DNA of 64,000 nt from Aestuariivirga litoralis (GCF_015714715.1 NZ_WAHS01000002.1:744001-808000), one strand, 5' to 3'. Shown: positions 24,171 through 34,260, numbered from the stretch's first letter. The notes: generated from the sequence alone by a model not told the origin. Translations and numbers: made by a program.

Positions 24171-24929
24171 ATGAACCCGCCGGTTTTCCGCTTCGCCCCC
24201 AGCCCCAATGGCCGCCTGCATCTGGGCCATGCCTATTCGGCTTTGCTGAATGAGAAACTGGCGCGCGAGGCTGGCGGGACGTTGCTGCTGCGCATCGAAG
24301 ATATCGACACCACCCGCTGCACCGAAACCTTGGTGCAGCATTGCATCGATGATCTGGCGTGGCTGGGCATTGCCTTTGAGCCAAATCCCCGTCGTCAATC
24401 ACAGCACATGGATGATTACCGCGCCGCCTTGGCGAAGCTGGATGCGATGGGCCTGCTCTATCCCTGCACCTGCACGCGCAGCGATCTCGCACGTCTCAAA
24501 GACGCGCCTCGCGATCCCGATGGCCAGCCGCTCTATGATGGCCACTGCAGGATGCATGGACAGGGTACAGGACCAGCCGCCTTGCGCCTGGATGTGGCCA
24601 AAACCGGAGCCAGCGCCGCTTCCATTTGGGGCGATGTGATCCTCGCCCGCAAGGACATCGGCACCAGCTATCACTTGAGCGTTGTCGTGGACGACGCGCT
24701 ACAGGGCGCGACCCATGTTGTGCGCGGTGCCGACATGGAACAGGCCACCTCCATTCACCTTCTACTGCAAACTCTACTCGGCCTGCCCCACCCCATTTAT
24801 CAGCACCACGACCTCATCCGTCACCAGACGGGGCGCAAGCTTTCAAAATCCGCCGAGGACAGATCGCTGGCCGATATGCGGGCGGAGGGGGCCACGCCAC
24901 AGGATGTCAGAAAGCTGCTGGGCTTCTAG
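24171..24929 (+). CDS. gluQ: Glutamyl-Q tRNA(Asp) synthetase
   Basis: 252 residues, the short form of glutamyl-tRNA synthetase without the anticodon domain. The HIGH motif is in APSPNGRLHLGHAYSALLNE (about 8-27) and the KMSKS-like motif is GRKLSKSAEDRSL (about 222-234). A zinc site (YPCTCTR and YDGHCR) is present. The enzyme attaches glutamate to queuosine in tRNA-Asp. Its stop codon shares CTAG with that of the convergent DUF1674 gene. Confidence 0.92.
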   Translation: MNPPVFRFAPSPNGRLHLGHAYSALLNEKLAREAGGTLLLRIEDIDTTRCTETLVQHCIDDLAWLGIAFEPNPRRQSQHMDDYRAALAKLDAMGLLYPCTCTRSDLARLKDAPRDPDGQPLYDGHCRMHGQGTGPAALRLDVAKTGASAASIWGDVILARKDIGTSYHLSVVVDDALQGATHVVRGADMEQATSIHLLLQTLLGLPHPIYQHHDLIRHQTGRKLSKSAEDRSLADMRAEGATPQDVRKLLGF

Positions 24930-25096
24930 AAGTCCGAAGCAATGCCTTTCTTCTCCCAATCGCCAAAGCGTGTGGGCTCAGGGCCCTTCGGCCCGCCTTC
25001 TTCAGGCGGCAGGGTTTTCGCTGCAGCCGCCTTGCGCCGGGCTTCAGCCTCGGCCAGCGCCCGCTTGGCGGCATCGGGAATGGGTTTTTCAGCCAT
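24926..25096 (-). CDS. DUF1674 / SdhAF4-like succinate dehydrogenase assembly factor
   Basis: 56 residues. The frame reads MAEKPIPDAAKRALAEAEAR at the start and ends GPEPTRFGDWEKKGIASDF. This C-terminal PTR(Y/F)GDWEKKG..SDF signature is diagnostic of DUF1674, homologous to mitochondrial SdhAF4, which helps flavinylated SdhA join SdhB. The N-terminal half is Ala/Glu/Lys-rich and probably helical. It is convergent with gluQ, and the two stop codons share the CTAG at 24926-24929. Confidence 0.88.
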   Translation of the reverse strand: MAEKPIPDAAKRALAEAEARRKAAAAKTLPPEEGGPKGPEPTRFGDWEKKGIASDF

Positions 25097-25167
25097 GCGC
25101 CCACATTAGCAAATTCGGGTTTTCTTGCCAGAGCGATTGCCGTAAGCGACTTCCCAAGGAGAACTGA

Positions 25168-26718
25168 ATGCCCATCACCCGCGCTTTGCTGTCCGTCTCA
25201 GATAAAACCGGGCTGATCGATTTCGCCAAAGCACTGAGCGCCAAGGGTGTTGACCTGATCTCCACCGGCGGCACTTCGAAGGCGCTGAAAGATGCGGGCC
25301 TCAAGGTGAACGATGTCTCCGCCGTGACCGGCTTTCCCGAAATCATGGATGGGCGTGTGAAGACGCTCCATCCGAAAATCCATGGCGGCCTTCTTTCGGT
25401 GCGCGGCCTCGCCACCCATGAACAGGCCCGCAAGGATAACGACATCGAAAATATCGATCTCCTCGTCGTCAATCTTTACCCCTTCGAGGAAACCCTGGCG
25501 CGCGGTGCCGCCGAAGATGAAATGATCGAGAATATCGACATTGGTGGCCCCGCTATGATCCGCGCCGCCGCCAAGAATCACGCCTCCGTCACCGTGATCG
25601 TGGACCCGAAGGACTACGCCGCAGTGCTGCAGGAAATCGCGGCGGACGGCAACACCCAACTCGCCACCCGAAAGCGCCTCGCCGCCAAGGCCTATGCCCG
25701 CACAGCGAGCTACGATGCCGCTATCGCCAACTGGTTCAACCACGCCAACAAAATCGAAGCGCCGGATTTCTTCGCCATTGGCGGCAGACTGGCGCAAAGC
25801 CTGCGCTACGGCGAAAACCCGCATCAAAAGGCCGCTGCCTACAAATCCGGCGACCGGCGCACCGGCATTCTCGATGCCAGGCAAATCCAGGGCAAGGAAC
25901 TGTCCTACAACAACATCAATGATGCCGATGCCGCACTTGAGGCGCTGCGCGAATTCCCGGCGGGGAAGCCCGCCTGCGTGATCGTCAAACACGCCAACCC
26001 TTGTGGAGTTGCCACCGGTGCTGATCTGGCGGCGGCCTACAAAAAGGCGCTGGCCTGCGATTCCACTTCTGCCTTCGGTGGCATCATTGCGTTGAATCGC
26101 AAGCTCGATGGCCCAACCGCCGAAGAAATTTCCAAACTCTTCACTGAAGTGATCATCGCACCTGAAGCTGATGAAGCAGCACTGCAAATCATCGCGGCCA
26201 AGAAAAACCTGCGTCTGCTGCTTCTGCCCACACTCCACGCCGCAGCGGCAGAACTCCCCATGGTCAAATCCATCGCCGGCGGCCTTCTGGTGCAAACGCC
26301 TGATCAGGCCAGCATTGCCCAGATGGAACTCAAGACCGTCACCAAGCGCGCGCCCAGCGCACAGGAGCTGGAAGACCTCACCTTCGCCTTCCGCGTGGCC
26401 AAGCATGTGAAATCCAACGCCATCGTTTTCGTGAAGGACGGCGCCACCATCGGCATCGGCGCCGGCCAGATGTCGCGCATCGATTCAACCCGCATCGCCG
26501 CCCGCAAAGCCGAAGATGCAAAGCTCTCGCTGAAGGGCTCGGCCCTCGCATCAGATGCCTTTTTCCCCTTCCCCGATGGATTGCTCGCTGCTGCCGATGC
26601 AGGCGCCACCGCGATCATCCAGCCCGGCGGCGGCATGCGCGATGATGAAGTGATCAAGGCCGCCGATGAACGCGGCCTCGCCATGGTCTTCACCTCGATC
26701 CGGCATTTCAGGCACTAA
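25168..26718 (+). CDS. purH: Bifunctional AICAR transformylase / IMP cyclohydrolase
   Basis: 516 residues, normal length. The N-terminal IMP cyclohydrolase (MGS-like) domain starts [19 protein letters not shown] and has [16 protein letters not shown]. The transformylase domain carries [25 protein letters not shown] (the KHxNPCG catalytic motif) and the C-terminal [20 protein letters not shown]. It does the last two steps of IMP synthesis. AAGGAG lies seven bases before the start. The next gene begins on the base after its stop codon, so they are probably co-transcribed. Confidence 0.96.
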   Translation: MPITRALLSVSDKTGLIDFAKALSAKGVDLISTGGTSKALKDAGLKVNDVSAVTGFPEIMDGRVKTLHPKIHGGLLSVRGLATHEQARKDNDIENIDLLVVNLYPFEETLARGAAEDEMIENIDIGGPAMIRAAAKNHASVTVIVDPKDYAAVLQEIAADGNTQLATRKRLAAKAYARTASYDAAIANWFNHANKIEAPDFFAIGGRLAQSLRYGENPHQKAAAYKSGDRRTGILDARQIQGKELSYNNINDADAALEALREFPAGKPACVIVKHANPCGVATGADLAAAYKKALACDSTSAFGGIIALNRKLDGPTAEEISKLFTEVIIAPEADEAALQIIAAKKNLRLLLLPTLHAAAAELPMVKSIAGGLLVQTPDQASIAQMELKTVTKRAPSAQELEDLTFAFRVAKHVKSNAIVFVKDGATIGIGAGQMSRIDSTRIAARKAEDAKLSLKGSALASDAFFPFPDGLLAAADAGATAIIQPGGGMRDDEVIKAADERGLAMVFTSIRHFRH

Positions 26719-27651
26719 ATGCTGGGCTCTCAGGCAGCTTACATTCTGCAGCAGGCTTTGAACGCCCTGCAGCTGTCTGCCTTTTACTTGCCCCTCGCCG
26801 TGGCCTTTGCGCTGATCCAGTCAATCACGCGGCGCGTCTTTTTGTCGTTCGGTGATCTGGCCATGTTCGGCTCATTCGCCGCCGTCTATACTTGCTTCGG
26901 CCGCATGCTGCAGGGCGACAGTGATTTGACGGCGGCATTGATCTCGCTGGTCGTCGCCATGGCCTGTGCGGGCGCACTTGGCTTCACCGCCGCGCGTGGC
27001 GTCTTCGCACCAATGATAAAGGGCTCGGCACTGGCCTTCATGATCGCCGCGATTGGGTTTTCCATCGCGCTGGAAGAGCTGATGCGCATCAGCACCGGCA
27101 GCGGCGACATCTGGATCCCGCCGCTCTTCGCCGGAATGACCACGAAGCTGGTCACCGGTGCCTATCCCGTCAACCTCAATGCCAACAGCACTTTTGCCAT
27201 TGCGATCTCACTGGTCTCGGTGGCAGGCACCGCACTCATCATCAAATATACCCAGTTTGGCCGCTCCTGGGCGGCATGTTCGCAGGATGCAACACTGGCC
27301 ATGCTCTGCGGCGTCAATTCACAAGCCATCATCGCCGGCACCTTTGTGCTGGGTGCGGCTTTATCTTCAGTTTCTGGCTGGATGACGGCCATCACCTATG
27401 GCGGCACCAATTTCTCGGTGGGCATCATGCTGGGTTTCAAAGCCATGTTTGCCGCTGTGGTCGGGGGCTTCGGCAATGTGCGGGGGGCAGCCATGGGAGC
27501 CATTTCTCTTGCCGTCCTGGAAGTGCTATGGTCGGGGTCCTTCGGTTCGGCTTACCGCGATGTGGGCGTGTTCAGCACCATCATTGTGATCCTGCTGCTG
27601 AAGCCGGAGGGCTTAGGTGGAGACGCCACAAGGCGGGAGAGTGAAGCATGA
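26719..27651 (+). CDS. Branched-chain amino-acid type ABC permease (LivH-like)
   Basis: 310 residues with eight to nine membrane helices. Family features include FLSFGDLAMFGSFAAVYTC near the start, GRSWAACSQDATLAMLCGVN (the EAA-like loop) at about 184-203, and GFKAMFAAVVGGFGNVRGAA. LivH/LivM permeases import hydrophobic amino acids, urea or related compounds. No LivM, ATPases or binding protein are next to it. The start directly follows the purH stop and the end overlaps a lipoprotein gene by 4 bp, so its partners, if any, must be elsewhere. Confidence 0.88.
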   Translation: MLGSQAAYILQQALNALQLSAFYLPLAVAFALIQSITRRVFLSFGDLAMFGSFAAVYTCFGRMLQGDSDLTAALISLVVAMACAGALGFTAARGVFAPMIKGSALAFMIAAIGFSIALEELMRISTGSGDIWIPPLFAGMTTKLVTGAYPVNLNANSTFAIAISLVSVAGTALIIKYTQFGRSWAACSQDATLAMLCGVNSQAIIAGTFVLGAALSSVSGWMTAITYGGTNFSVGIMLGFKAMFAAVVGGFGNVRGAAMGAISLAVLEVLWSGSFGSAYRDVGVFSTIIVILLLKPEGLGGDATRRESEA

Positions 27652-28112
27652 AAAAGATTGTGATTTCATCACTACTGATTTCGTCAATGGCGCTGCTCAC
27701 CGGCTGTTTTGACAGCGGGCCGAAATCCTATCTCAAGATCGCCGGCGGCGGCCTCCAGTTCAACTATCGTGTTTCCGAAATGTCGATGGTGGTGATCGCT
27801 CAGCAGGTTTCGCCGCTGCCTGCCGGCAGCATTGTGGAAGCCCAGTTTGACATTCCCGGCACCCAGACGCGCGAAAGCGTGACACTGCCATCGATGGAAG
27901 GCAAACTCACTTACCGCCTGCAATCGCAAAAGCTGTTCAACATCAAGAAAGGCGGCGAATACAAAGTCAGCCTGCTCCTGCGCGACAAGAGCGGTGCCGA
28001 GATCGACCGCGAGGAAACGGCCTTCCATTCCGATGTGGACCAATCGACATTGCCGGACAAGCCGCTGGTTGATGACTTGGCCTTCACGCCGAATTTTCAG
28101 AATATCAAGTAG
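27648..28112 (+). CDS. Lipoprotein of unknown function
   Basis: 154 residues. The signal peptide MKKIVISSLLISSMALLTGC has a lipobox (LTGC), so the mature protein is lipid-anchored at Cys20. The rest looks beta-rich (VIAQQVSPLPAGSIVEAQFD, KGGEYKVSLLLRDKSG), like an immunoglobulin-type fold. It overlaps the LivH-like permease gene by 4 bp. It is too small to be a LivJ-type binding protein, but it could be an accessory part of the same system. It is convergent with phoB, with a 3-bp gap. Confidence 0.75.
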   Translation: MKKIVISSLLISSMALLTGCFDSGPKSYLKIAGGGLQFNYRVSEMSMVVIAQQVSPLPAGSIVEAQFDIPGTQTRESVTLPSMEGKLTYRLQSQKLFNIKKGGEYKVSLLLRDKSGAEIDREETAFHSDVDQSTLPDKPLVDDLAFTPNFQNIK

Positions 28113-28115
28113 AGC

Positions 28116-28811
28116 CTAGCGGCCAAACCGCTCATCAAAGGCATAGCCCGACCCCCGCACCGTGCGGATCGGGTCAAGCTCGCGTCCACGCGAGAGATTC
28201 TTGCGCAAGCGGCCGACATGCACATCCACCGTGCGCTCATCGACGAAATTATCATTGCCCCAGACTCGATCGAGCAATTGCGCACGTGAATAAACCCGGC
28301 CCGGTGACTGCATGAGATATTCCAGCAGCCGGAATTCGGTGGGCGACAGTGCGATATCGCGCTGCCCGCGTGAGACGCGCTTTTTGATCCGGTCCAGCGT
28401 GATATCGCCGGAGAGCAACGTCTCCGATACAGCTTCCGGCTTCACTCGGCGCAAGATGGACCTGATGCGCGCCATCACTTCCGGCACTGAGAAAGGCTTG
28501 ATCACATAATCATCAGCCCCGGTGGCAAGGCCACGCACCCGCTCGGTTTCTTCGCCGCGCGCGGTGAGCATGATCACCGGCAACTTCTGGGTTTCCGGTT
28601 TGGAGCGGATCATCCGGCAGACTTCAATGCCGGACAAACCAGGCAGCATCCAGTCGAGCAGCACGAGATCAGGCATCTCTTCGGTCAATGCCGGATGCAC
28701 GTCCTCGCCGGTCTCCACCACCTTGGTGCGGAAACCTTCGGATTCAAGATTGTAGGCGAGAAGCTGGTGAATCGCCGCTTCGTCTTCAACAATCAGGATA
28801 TATGCGCTCAT
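28116..28811 (-). CDS. phoB: Phosphate regulon response regulator PhoB
   Basis: 231 residues. The receiver domain has the phosphoacceptor Asp in LVLLDWMLPGLSGIEVCR (about residues 50-67) and the conserved Lys in YVIKPFSVPEV. The OmpR-type winged helix ends with VDERTVDVHVGRLRKNL and IRTVRGSGYAFD. It binds pho boxes (one lies at 34261-34278) when phosphorylated by PhoR at low phosphate. It is last in the phoR-pstSCAB-phoU-phoB order. Confidence 0.95.
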   Translation of the reverse strand: MSAYILIVEDEAAIHQLLAYNLESEGFRTKVVETGEDVHPALTEEMPDLVLLDWMLPGLSGIEVCRMIRSKPETQKLPVIMLTARGEETERVRGLATGADDYVIKPFSVPEVMARIRSILRRVKPEAVSETLLSGDITLDRIKKRVSRGQRDIALSPTEFRLLEYLMQSPGRVYSRAQLLDRVWGNDNFVDERTVDVHVGRLRKNLSRGRELDPIRTVRGSGYAFDERFGR

Positions 28812-28823
28812 CGAAGTTCCAGT

Positions 28824-29531
28824 CTACTTGCCGTCGAACGGCGTGATGCTGGTCTTGTCCTTCTTCGGGCGCTCGTCCCGCAGCGGCTTTCCATGCACCA
28901 GGTAATAGATGTTCTCGGCAATATTGGTGGCGTGATCGCCGATGCGTTCGATATTCTTGGTCGCAAACAGCAGATGCGTGCAGGCGCCAATCATCCGTGG
29001 GTCTTCCATCATATAAGTGAGAAGTTCGCGGAAGATCGAATTGTACAGCGCGTCGATGTCCTCGTCATGGCGCCAGACTTCGAGAGCCTTCTCGGCGTCA
29101 TTGGCAGCAAAGGCATCCAGCACCAGCTTGAGCTGAGCCTGCGAAAGCTGGCCCATGCGTTCCACACCCGAAGACAGGCTGCGCGGCATGCGCTCATTCA
29201 CGGCATGGGCGCGCTTGGCCACGTTCTTGGCAAGGTCACCAATACGTTCAAGGTCAGATGCGATGCGGATCGCCACCATGATGTTGCGCAGGTCGCGTGC
29301 CATCGGCTGGCGTTTGGCAATGGTCACCACCGCGCGTTCTTCAATGGCCACTTCCATCGCATCAATCTTGTCATCGCCACCGATCACGCTGTCAGCCAGC
29401 TTGGTGTCACGCTTGACGAGGGCCGTCATGGCGTGCTGCAGCTGCTCTTCGCAGAGGCCGCCCATCTCGGACAGCATCGATTTCAGCGCGGCAAGATCAT
29501 CATCATAGGCTTTGAGAATATGGTCAGACAT
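28824..29531 (-). CDS. phoU: Phosphate-specific transport system regulator PhoU
   Basis: 235 residues, two three-helix PhoU repeats (about 10-110 and 115-215). The metal-binding patterns are visible as ASDLERIGDLAKNVAKRA (first repeat) and ATKNIERIGDHATNIAENIYYLVHG (second). PhoU links the Pst transporter to PhoR and damps PhoB activation when phosphate is plentiful. AGGAG precedes the start by seven bases. It lies between pstB and phoB in the same transcript. Confidence 0.95.
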   Translation of the reverse strand: MSDHILKAYDDDLAALKSMLSEMGGLCEEQLQHAMTALVKRDTKLADSVIGGDDKIDAMEVAIEERAVVTIAKRQPMARDLRNIMVAIRIASDLERIGDLAKNVAKRAHAVNERMPRSLSSGVERMGQLSQAQLKLVLDAFAANDAEKALEVWRHDEDIDALYNSIFRELLTYMMEDPRMIGACTHLLFATKNIERIGDHATNIAENIYYLVHGKPLRDERPKKDKTSITPFDGK

Positions 29532-29542
29532 AGATGATCTCC

Positions 29543-30361
29543 TTAGCCGAAGCGGCCAGTAATGTAGTCATGCGTCCGCTTTTCTTGCGGCGAGGTGAAA
29601 AGTTCGTCGGTGTCGCCCACTTCGACAAGGATGCCGAGATGGAAGAAGGCCGTAAGGTCAGACACGCGGGCGGCCTGCTGCATCGAATGGGTCACGATCA
29701 CGATGCAAAAGTTTTTCTTCAGTTCGGTGATCAGCTCTTCGATGCGGGCTGTGGCGATCGGGTCCAGCGCTGAGCAGGGCTCGTCCATCAACACCACTTC
29801 GGGGTTCACGGCAATCGCTCGTGCGATGCACAGGCGCTGCTGCTGGCCACCTGAGAGGCCGGTGCCCGGTGCATGCAAACGGTCCTTCACTTCTTCCCAC
29901 AGCGAAGCGCGCTGCAGGCTTTCAGTGACGATGCGTTCAAGCTCGGTCTTGTCCTTGGCCAGGCCGTGGATGCGGGGGCCATAAGCCACGTTTTCGAAGA
30001 TCGACTTCGGAAACGGATTGGGCTTCTGGAACACCATGCCGACACGCGCGCGCAGATCAACTACATCAAGCGAACGGTCATAGATATCGTTGCCATCGAT
30101 CTCGATGTCGCCGGTCACGCGGCACGACGGAATGGTATCATTCATCCGGTTCAGCGAACGCAGGAAGGTGGACTTGCCACAACCCGAAGGTCCGATGAAA
30201 GCCGACACGGCCTTGTCGGGCAGCGTGATCGACAGATGCTTGATGGCGTGTTTCTCGCCATAATAGACATTCACATCCTTGGCCACGATCTTGGCCGGAT
30301 TTTCCGCCACGATCTTGGGCGGCGAAGGTGTGAAAACTGTTTTGAATGCGTGTTCGTTCAT
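29543..30361 (-). CDS. pstB: Phosphate ABC transporter ATP-binding protein
   Basis: 272 residues from ATG 30361; a GTG at 30373 would overlap the pstA stop. Walker A is [17 protein letters not shown], the signature is [16 protein letters not shown], Walker B is [13 protein letters not shown], and the switch His is in [14 protein letters not shown]. This ATPase powers high-affinity phosphate uptake through PstC and PstA in the inner membrane. Confidence 0.96.
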   Translation of the reverse strand: MNEHAFKTVFTPSPPKIVAENPAKIVAKDVNVYYGEKHAIKHLSITLPDKAVSAFIGPSGCGKSTFLRSLNRMNDTIPSCRVTGDIEIDGNDIYDRSLDVVDLRARVGMVFQKPNPFPKSIFENVAYGPRIHGLAKDKTELERIVTESLQRASLWEEVKDRLHAPGTGLSGGQQQRLCIARAIAVNPEVVLMDEPCSALDPIATARIEELITELKKNFCIVIVTHSMQQAARVSDLTAFFHLGILVEVGDTDELFTSPQEKRTHDYITGRFG

Positions 30362-30366
30362 GTGAC

Positions 30367-31854
30367 TTACCACCGTCTTTCGAATTTGTTGCGCAGCCAG
30401 ATGGCCAGGGCATTGAAGCAGAGGAGCACCACCATCAGGCAGATGATGGCGAGCGCCGTGCGTGAGCGGAAGGCCGCTTCCGGCAAAGCTGACCAGAGAT
30501 AGATCTGGACCGGAAGAACCGTGGCCGCTTCCGTGATACGGCCCGGAACGTCGGCGATGAAGGCGATCATGCCGATCATCAAGAGAGGAGCGGTTTCACC
30601 CAGCGCACGCGCAATGCCCAGAATGGTGCCTGTCAGGATGCCGGGAATGGCCAGCGGCAACATGTGATGGAACACCGCCTGCTGGTGCGAGGCGCCCACA
30701 CCCAAAGCTGCTTCCTTGATGGAAGGCGGCACGGAACGCAGTGCGGCACGCGATGCAATGATGATCGTGGGCAGAACCAGAAGCGCCAGCACTAGGCCGC
30801 CCACCAGCGGCGAAGACCGCGGCAGCCCAAACATATTGAGGAAGATTGAAAGGCCCAGCAGGCCGAATATGATCGAAGGCACCGCCGCCAGATTATTGAT
30901 GTTTACTTCGATCAGGTCGGTGAAGCGATTCTTCTTGGCGAATTCTTCCAGATAGAGTGCCGCAGCCACACCCAGGGGCAGCGACGTCAAGAGCGTGATG
31001 AATATCGTGAACAGCGAACCCATGAAGGCTCCACGCAGGCCGGCCTGTTCAGGTGCGCGGCTGTCGCCATTGGTGAAGAAGGGCCAGTTGAAAGCCGATT
31101 TCAGCTTGCCCTGCTCACGCAGGGTTTCCAGCCAGGCGGCTTCCTTGTTCGACGTGCGGCGTGAATCTTCGCCATCGGTCACGCTGTATGCGCTCCACTT
31201 GCCCGTTTCGATGGTGGCAGGGCCAGCCGGCGCATCAAGTGCTTGAGCCTTGGCCGTGCCAGAACCAGCTTCCGTCACATGAAAGGAGGCAGGCAGGGCC
31301 AGGATGATCTGGTCCTTGGTGAAATTGAAGCCAGGGGCAGAAAGCACATAGGCATCGCCATCCTGCTTCACATCGAGGGGCATGGTTGCGGCGGGCCGCG
31401 TAATATCAGTCTGCTGGCCCTTGAGGAACATGTCGGCATCTGCCGAAAGCGGCGCTTCAACCGTGACCGTCTTGCCAATCAGCGAAGGATCATTGGTCAC
31501 CTGGCGCTGCAGGTGATCAGCTACCGCACCCGAAATCAGCTGTGCCAGCTTCTTGCGGGCAGGCTTCTCGGTGACTTGCGGAAACTGCTCCAACATCGCG
31601 GCGCGCACGATGCCCGGGAAGTCGCCCGCTGAAACATTGGCCGCATCCACTTTCTCAGGATCAACCTTCAGCTCAAGCTGCACGACATTCATGGTCAGCG
31701 CCGGAATGGCCTTGATCGCCATATTGGTGATCAGAAAAACCAGGAACACGGCGGTGAACACAATGGCCCCGAGGCAAAGGCCACGGAAAATCCGTTCGGT
31801 GCGATAGCGCTTCCGGGTAAGGGCGACGGCGCTTTTGCTTACAAGCTCAGGCAT
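30367..31854 (-). CDS. pstA: Phosphate ABC transporter permease PstA
   Basis: 495 residues from ATG 31854, which has AAGGAACA upstream and overlaps the pstC stop by 8 bp. It is the long alphaproteobacterial form: one N-terminal membrane helix (about 20-45), then a periplasmic insertion of some 230 residues, then the permease domain with the EAA loop [20 protein letters not shown] and [13 protein letters not shown]. It forms the phosphate channel with PstC. The role of the large insertion is unknown. Confidence 0.92.
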   Translation of the reverse strand: MPELVSKSAVALTRKRYRTERIFRGLCLGAIVFTAVFLVFLITNMAIKAIPALTMNVVQLELKVDPEKVDAANVSAGDFPGIVRAAMLEQFPQVTEKPARKKLAQLISGAVADHLQRQVTNDPSLIGKTVTVEAPLSADADMFLKGQQTDITRPAATMPLDVKQDGDAYVLSAPGFNFTKDQIILALPASFHVTEAGSGTAKAQALDAPAGPATIETGKWSAYSVTDGEDSRRTSNKEAAWLETLREQGKLKSAFNWPFFTNGDSRAPEQAGLRGAFMGSLFTIFITLLTSLPLGVAAALYLEEFAKKNRFTDLIEVNINNLAAVPSIIFGLLGLSIFLNMFGLPRSSPLVGGLVLALLVLPTIIIASRAALRSVPPSIKEAALGVGASHQQAVFHHMLPLAIPGILTGTILGIARALGETAPLLMIGMIAFIADVPGRITEAATVLPVQIYLWSALPEAAFRSRTALAIICLMVVLLCFNALAIWLRNKFERRW

Positions 31855-33010
31855 ATTGTTCCTTGTATTTGCGCACCACACGAAGGGCGATGATGTTCAA
31901 GGCCAGCGTGATGACGAAAAGCGTCAGACCCAGCGCGAAGGCAGAAAGCGTCTTGGCCGAGTCAAATTCCTGGTCGCCGACCAGCATGGCGGAAATCTGC
32001 ACAGTCACCGTGGTCACCGCCGCGAAGGGATTGAACGTGAGGTTGGGCGCCAAGCCGGCAGCCATCACCACGATCATGGTTTCACCAATGGCGCGCGAAA
32101 TGGCGAGAATGAAGGCTGATACAATGCCGGGCAAGGCCGCTGGCAGCACCACCTTGCGGATGGTCTCCGATTTTGTGGCGCCCATGGCATAGGACCCATC
32201 ACGCATGGCCTGTGGTACGGCGTTGATCACGTCATCAGACAGGGATGAAATCAGCGGCACGATCATCATGCCCATCACCAGGCCAGCAGCGAGAGCGGAC
32301 TCGGAGGAAACCGACAGCCCAAGGCTCTCGCCCAGACCCTTGACATAGGGTGCTACCGTCAGCGCCGCAAAGAAACCGAGCACAACAGTGGGCACACCGG
32401 CCAGCAGCTCAAGCAGCGGCTTGGCGATCTGGCGGGTGCGGGCGTTGGAATATTCAGCCATGTAAATGGCAGACAGGAGACCGATGGGTGCAGCGACGAT
32501 AATAGCGATCAGCGTGATCAGCAGCGTGCCGACCAGCAGCGGGATGAAACCAAAGGAAGGCACCGGGGCAGTAGGCGCCCATTCGGTGCCGAACAGGAAC
32601 GACCAGATCGACACCTGGCTGAAGAAGCGGAAGCTTTCCGCCAGCACCGAGGCCACGATGCCCACGGTGGTGAAAATGGCGATGGCCGAAGCCAGGATCA
32701 AAAGGGCAAGAACAATGCCTTCGGAAATCTGCCGTGCCGGCAGTTTCTGCGAGACCGCCAGAAAGCAGAGAGCGGCGGCAACAATGGCAACACCTGCACC
32801 CACATAAATCGTGACATGCGGCAGCAGCAGCATGGAACCGAAATAGGCAATGAGGCCGGCCAGCAGCGTCACGAAGCCCGCCATCAAACCATGAAAACTC
32901 GCTCGCGAGAGAAGCCGTACATTGGCACCCGATGCAATGGCAACGGCGCGCCGTTTCGCCATCACATAGGACAGCGAGGAAAACAGGATCAATGCGACGA
33001 GGAAAATCAT
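31847..33010 (-). CDS. pstC: Phosphate ABC transporter permease PstC
   Basis: 387 residues with about eight membrane helices. There is an N-terminal extension of two or three helices before the canonical permease domain. The EAA loop reads SYAMGATKSETIRKVVLPAA, followed by AISRAIGETMIVVMAAGL. It is the PstA partner. It is separated from pstS by 124 bp that contain a perfect 10-bp stem-loop, which may set the unequal pstS to pstC ratio. Confidence 0.93.
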   Translation of the reverse strand: MIFLVALILFSSLSYVMAKRRAVAIASGANVRLLSRASFHGLMAGFVTLLAGLIAYFGSMLLLPHVTIYVGAGVAIVAAALCFLAVSQKLPARQISEGIVLALLILASAIAIFTTVGIVASVLAESFRFFSQVSIWSFLFGTEWAPTAPVPSFGFIPLLVGTLLITLIAIIVAAPIGLLSAIYMAEYSNARTRQIAKPLLELLAGVPTVVLGFFAALTVAPYVKGLGESLGLSVSSESALAAGLVMGMMIVPLISSLSDDVINAVPQAMRDGSYAMGATKSETIRKVVLPAALPGIVSAFILAISRAIGETMIVVMAAGLAPNLTFNPFAAVTTVTVQISAMLVGDQEFDSAKTLSAFALGLTLFVITLALNIIALRVVRKYKEQYA

Positions 33011-33095
33011 GTCTGCGATATTCCAAAACGGAAAACGGGAGAGAAAGAGCTACAGGGGAGGGCCCGGTACATCCGCGGGCAACCACCCCTGTTTC

Positions 33096-33121
33096 GGAGC
33101 GCGTTGTTCAGAACGCGCTCC
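33096..33121 (-). repeat. Intercistronic stem-loop between pstS and pstC
   Basis: GGAGCGCGTT (33096-33105) and AACGCGCTCC (33112-33121) form a perfect 10-bp stem with a 6-base loop, 14 bases after the pstS stop in the transcript. No T-run follows, so an mRNA-stabilising or partial-termination element is more likely than a full terminator. Confidence 0.65.
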
Positions 33122-33134
33122 AATCGGGGATGAC

Positions 33135-34172
33135 TTACTTGAGGTCTTCAACCTTCAAGGCGGTCAGGGTCTTGGCGTTGTCCATTTCCTTCTTCAGCAC
33201 ATCGGCCGGCAGCGGAATGAGGCCCTTGTCAGCCAGATAGCCTTCGTCACCGATGGCCTTGGCCGACATGTATTCAGCAATGAAGGCAGCCATGTCAGGG
33301 GTCGCGGCCATGTGGTCCTTCTTCACATAAACGAAGAGCGGACGCGACAGCTTGTACTTGCCATTCTGCACGGCTTCCACCGACGGCGCTTCGCCTTCAA
33401 CCTTGGCGGCCTTGATCTTGGAGCCGTTCAGCGCGACGTTGGAATAGCCGAAGAGGGCCAGCACGGTCGGGTCAGCTTCCAGCTTCTGGATGATCGCATT
33501 GTCGTTTTCGCCGGCTTCAACAAAGCCGCCATCGGTACGCAGCGTCTTGAACACGCCTTCGAATGCCTTGGCATCCTTGCCTTCAAGTTCCTTGAGGCTG
33601 GCGATCGACTGGGCGCCAGGCTTCAGAACCAGGTCTTCGATCGAAGAACGGGTGCCCGAAGTGGCGGGATGGCTGAGAATGGTGATCTTGGTCTTCGGCA
33701 GCGACGGGTCAATGTCCGACCACATCTTGTAGGGGTTGTCGATCAGCTTGCCGTCCTTGTCAGGAACCTGCTTGGCCATCGCCATGAAAAGCTGCTGCTT
33801 GGTTACGCTGAGGTCAGTGCCAGCCTTGGCACCGGCGAGCGCAATGCCGTCATAACCGATGGTGAGCTGGGCAACGTCCTTCACGCCATTCTTGATGCAG
33901 GTGGCGAGTTCGTCCTTCTTGATCGCGCGCGAGCTGTCAACGAAATCCGGGGTGTCATCGCCAGCGCCCGAGCAGAACAGCTTGATGCCGGGGCCTGAAC
34001 CCGTGGCTTCCACAACCGGGGTCTTCTTGCCGGTGGCCTTGCCGAAGGCTTCGGCGACCGAGGCGGTGAAAGGATAAACCGTGCCCGAACCGGTCACGCG
34101 GATTTGGTCACCGGCCAGGACCGGCGTGGCAGCAAGGGCCAGGGCCGATACGGCGAGAAGGAAACGTGTCAT
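33135..34172 (-). CDS. pstS: Periplasmic phosphate-binding protein PstS
   Basis: 345 residues from ATG 34172, with GGAG seven bases upstream. The open frame to 34256 lacks a signal. The signal peptide MTRFLLAVSALALAATPVLA is cleaved before GDQIRVTG. Phosphate-binding patterns include GSGTVYPFTASVAEAF near the start of the mature part and VDSSRAIKKDEL. It delivers phosphate to PstCA. The promoter region upstream carries a PhoB box, so it should be strongly induced by phosphate starvation. Confidence 0.94.
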   Translation of the reverse strand: MTRFLLAVSALALAATPVLAGDQIRVTGSGTVYPFTASVAEAFGKATGKKTPVVEATGSGPGIKLFCSGAGDDTPDFVDSSRAIKKDELATCIKNGVKDVAQLTIGYDGIALAGAKAGTDLSVTKQQLFMAMAKQVPDKDGKLIDNPYKMWSDIDPSLPKTKITILSHPATSGTRSSIEDLVLKPGAQSIASLKELEGKDAKAFEGVFKTLRTDGGFVEAGENDNAIIQKLEADPTVLALFGYSNVALNGSKIKAAKVEGEAPSVEAVQNGKYKLSRPLFVYVKKDHMAATPDMAAFIAEYMSAKAIGDEGYLADKGLIPLPADVLKKEMDNAKTLTALKVEDLK

Positions 34173-34260
34173 GCAATTCTCCATGTCATTTATGACGCTT
34201 GATTTCGTGTTTGACGAAATGGCGATTAGACGCCCTGCATGAGGGTTGTGCGACAATCAA

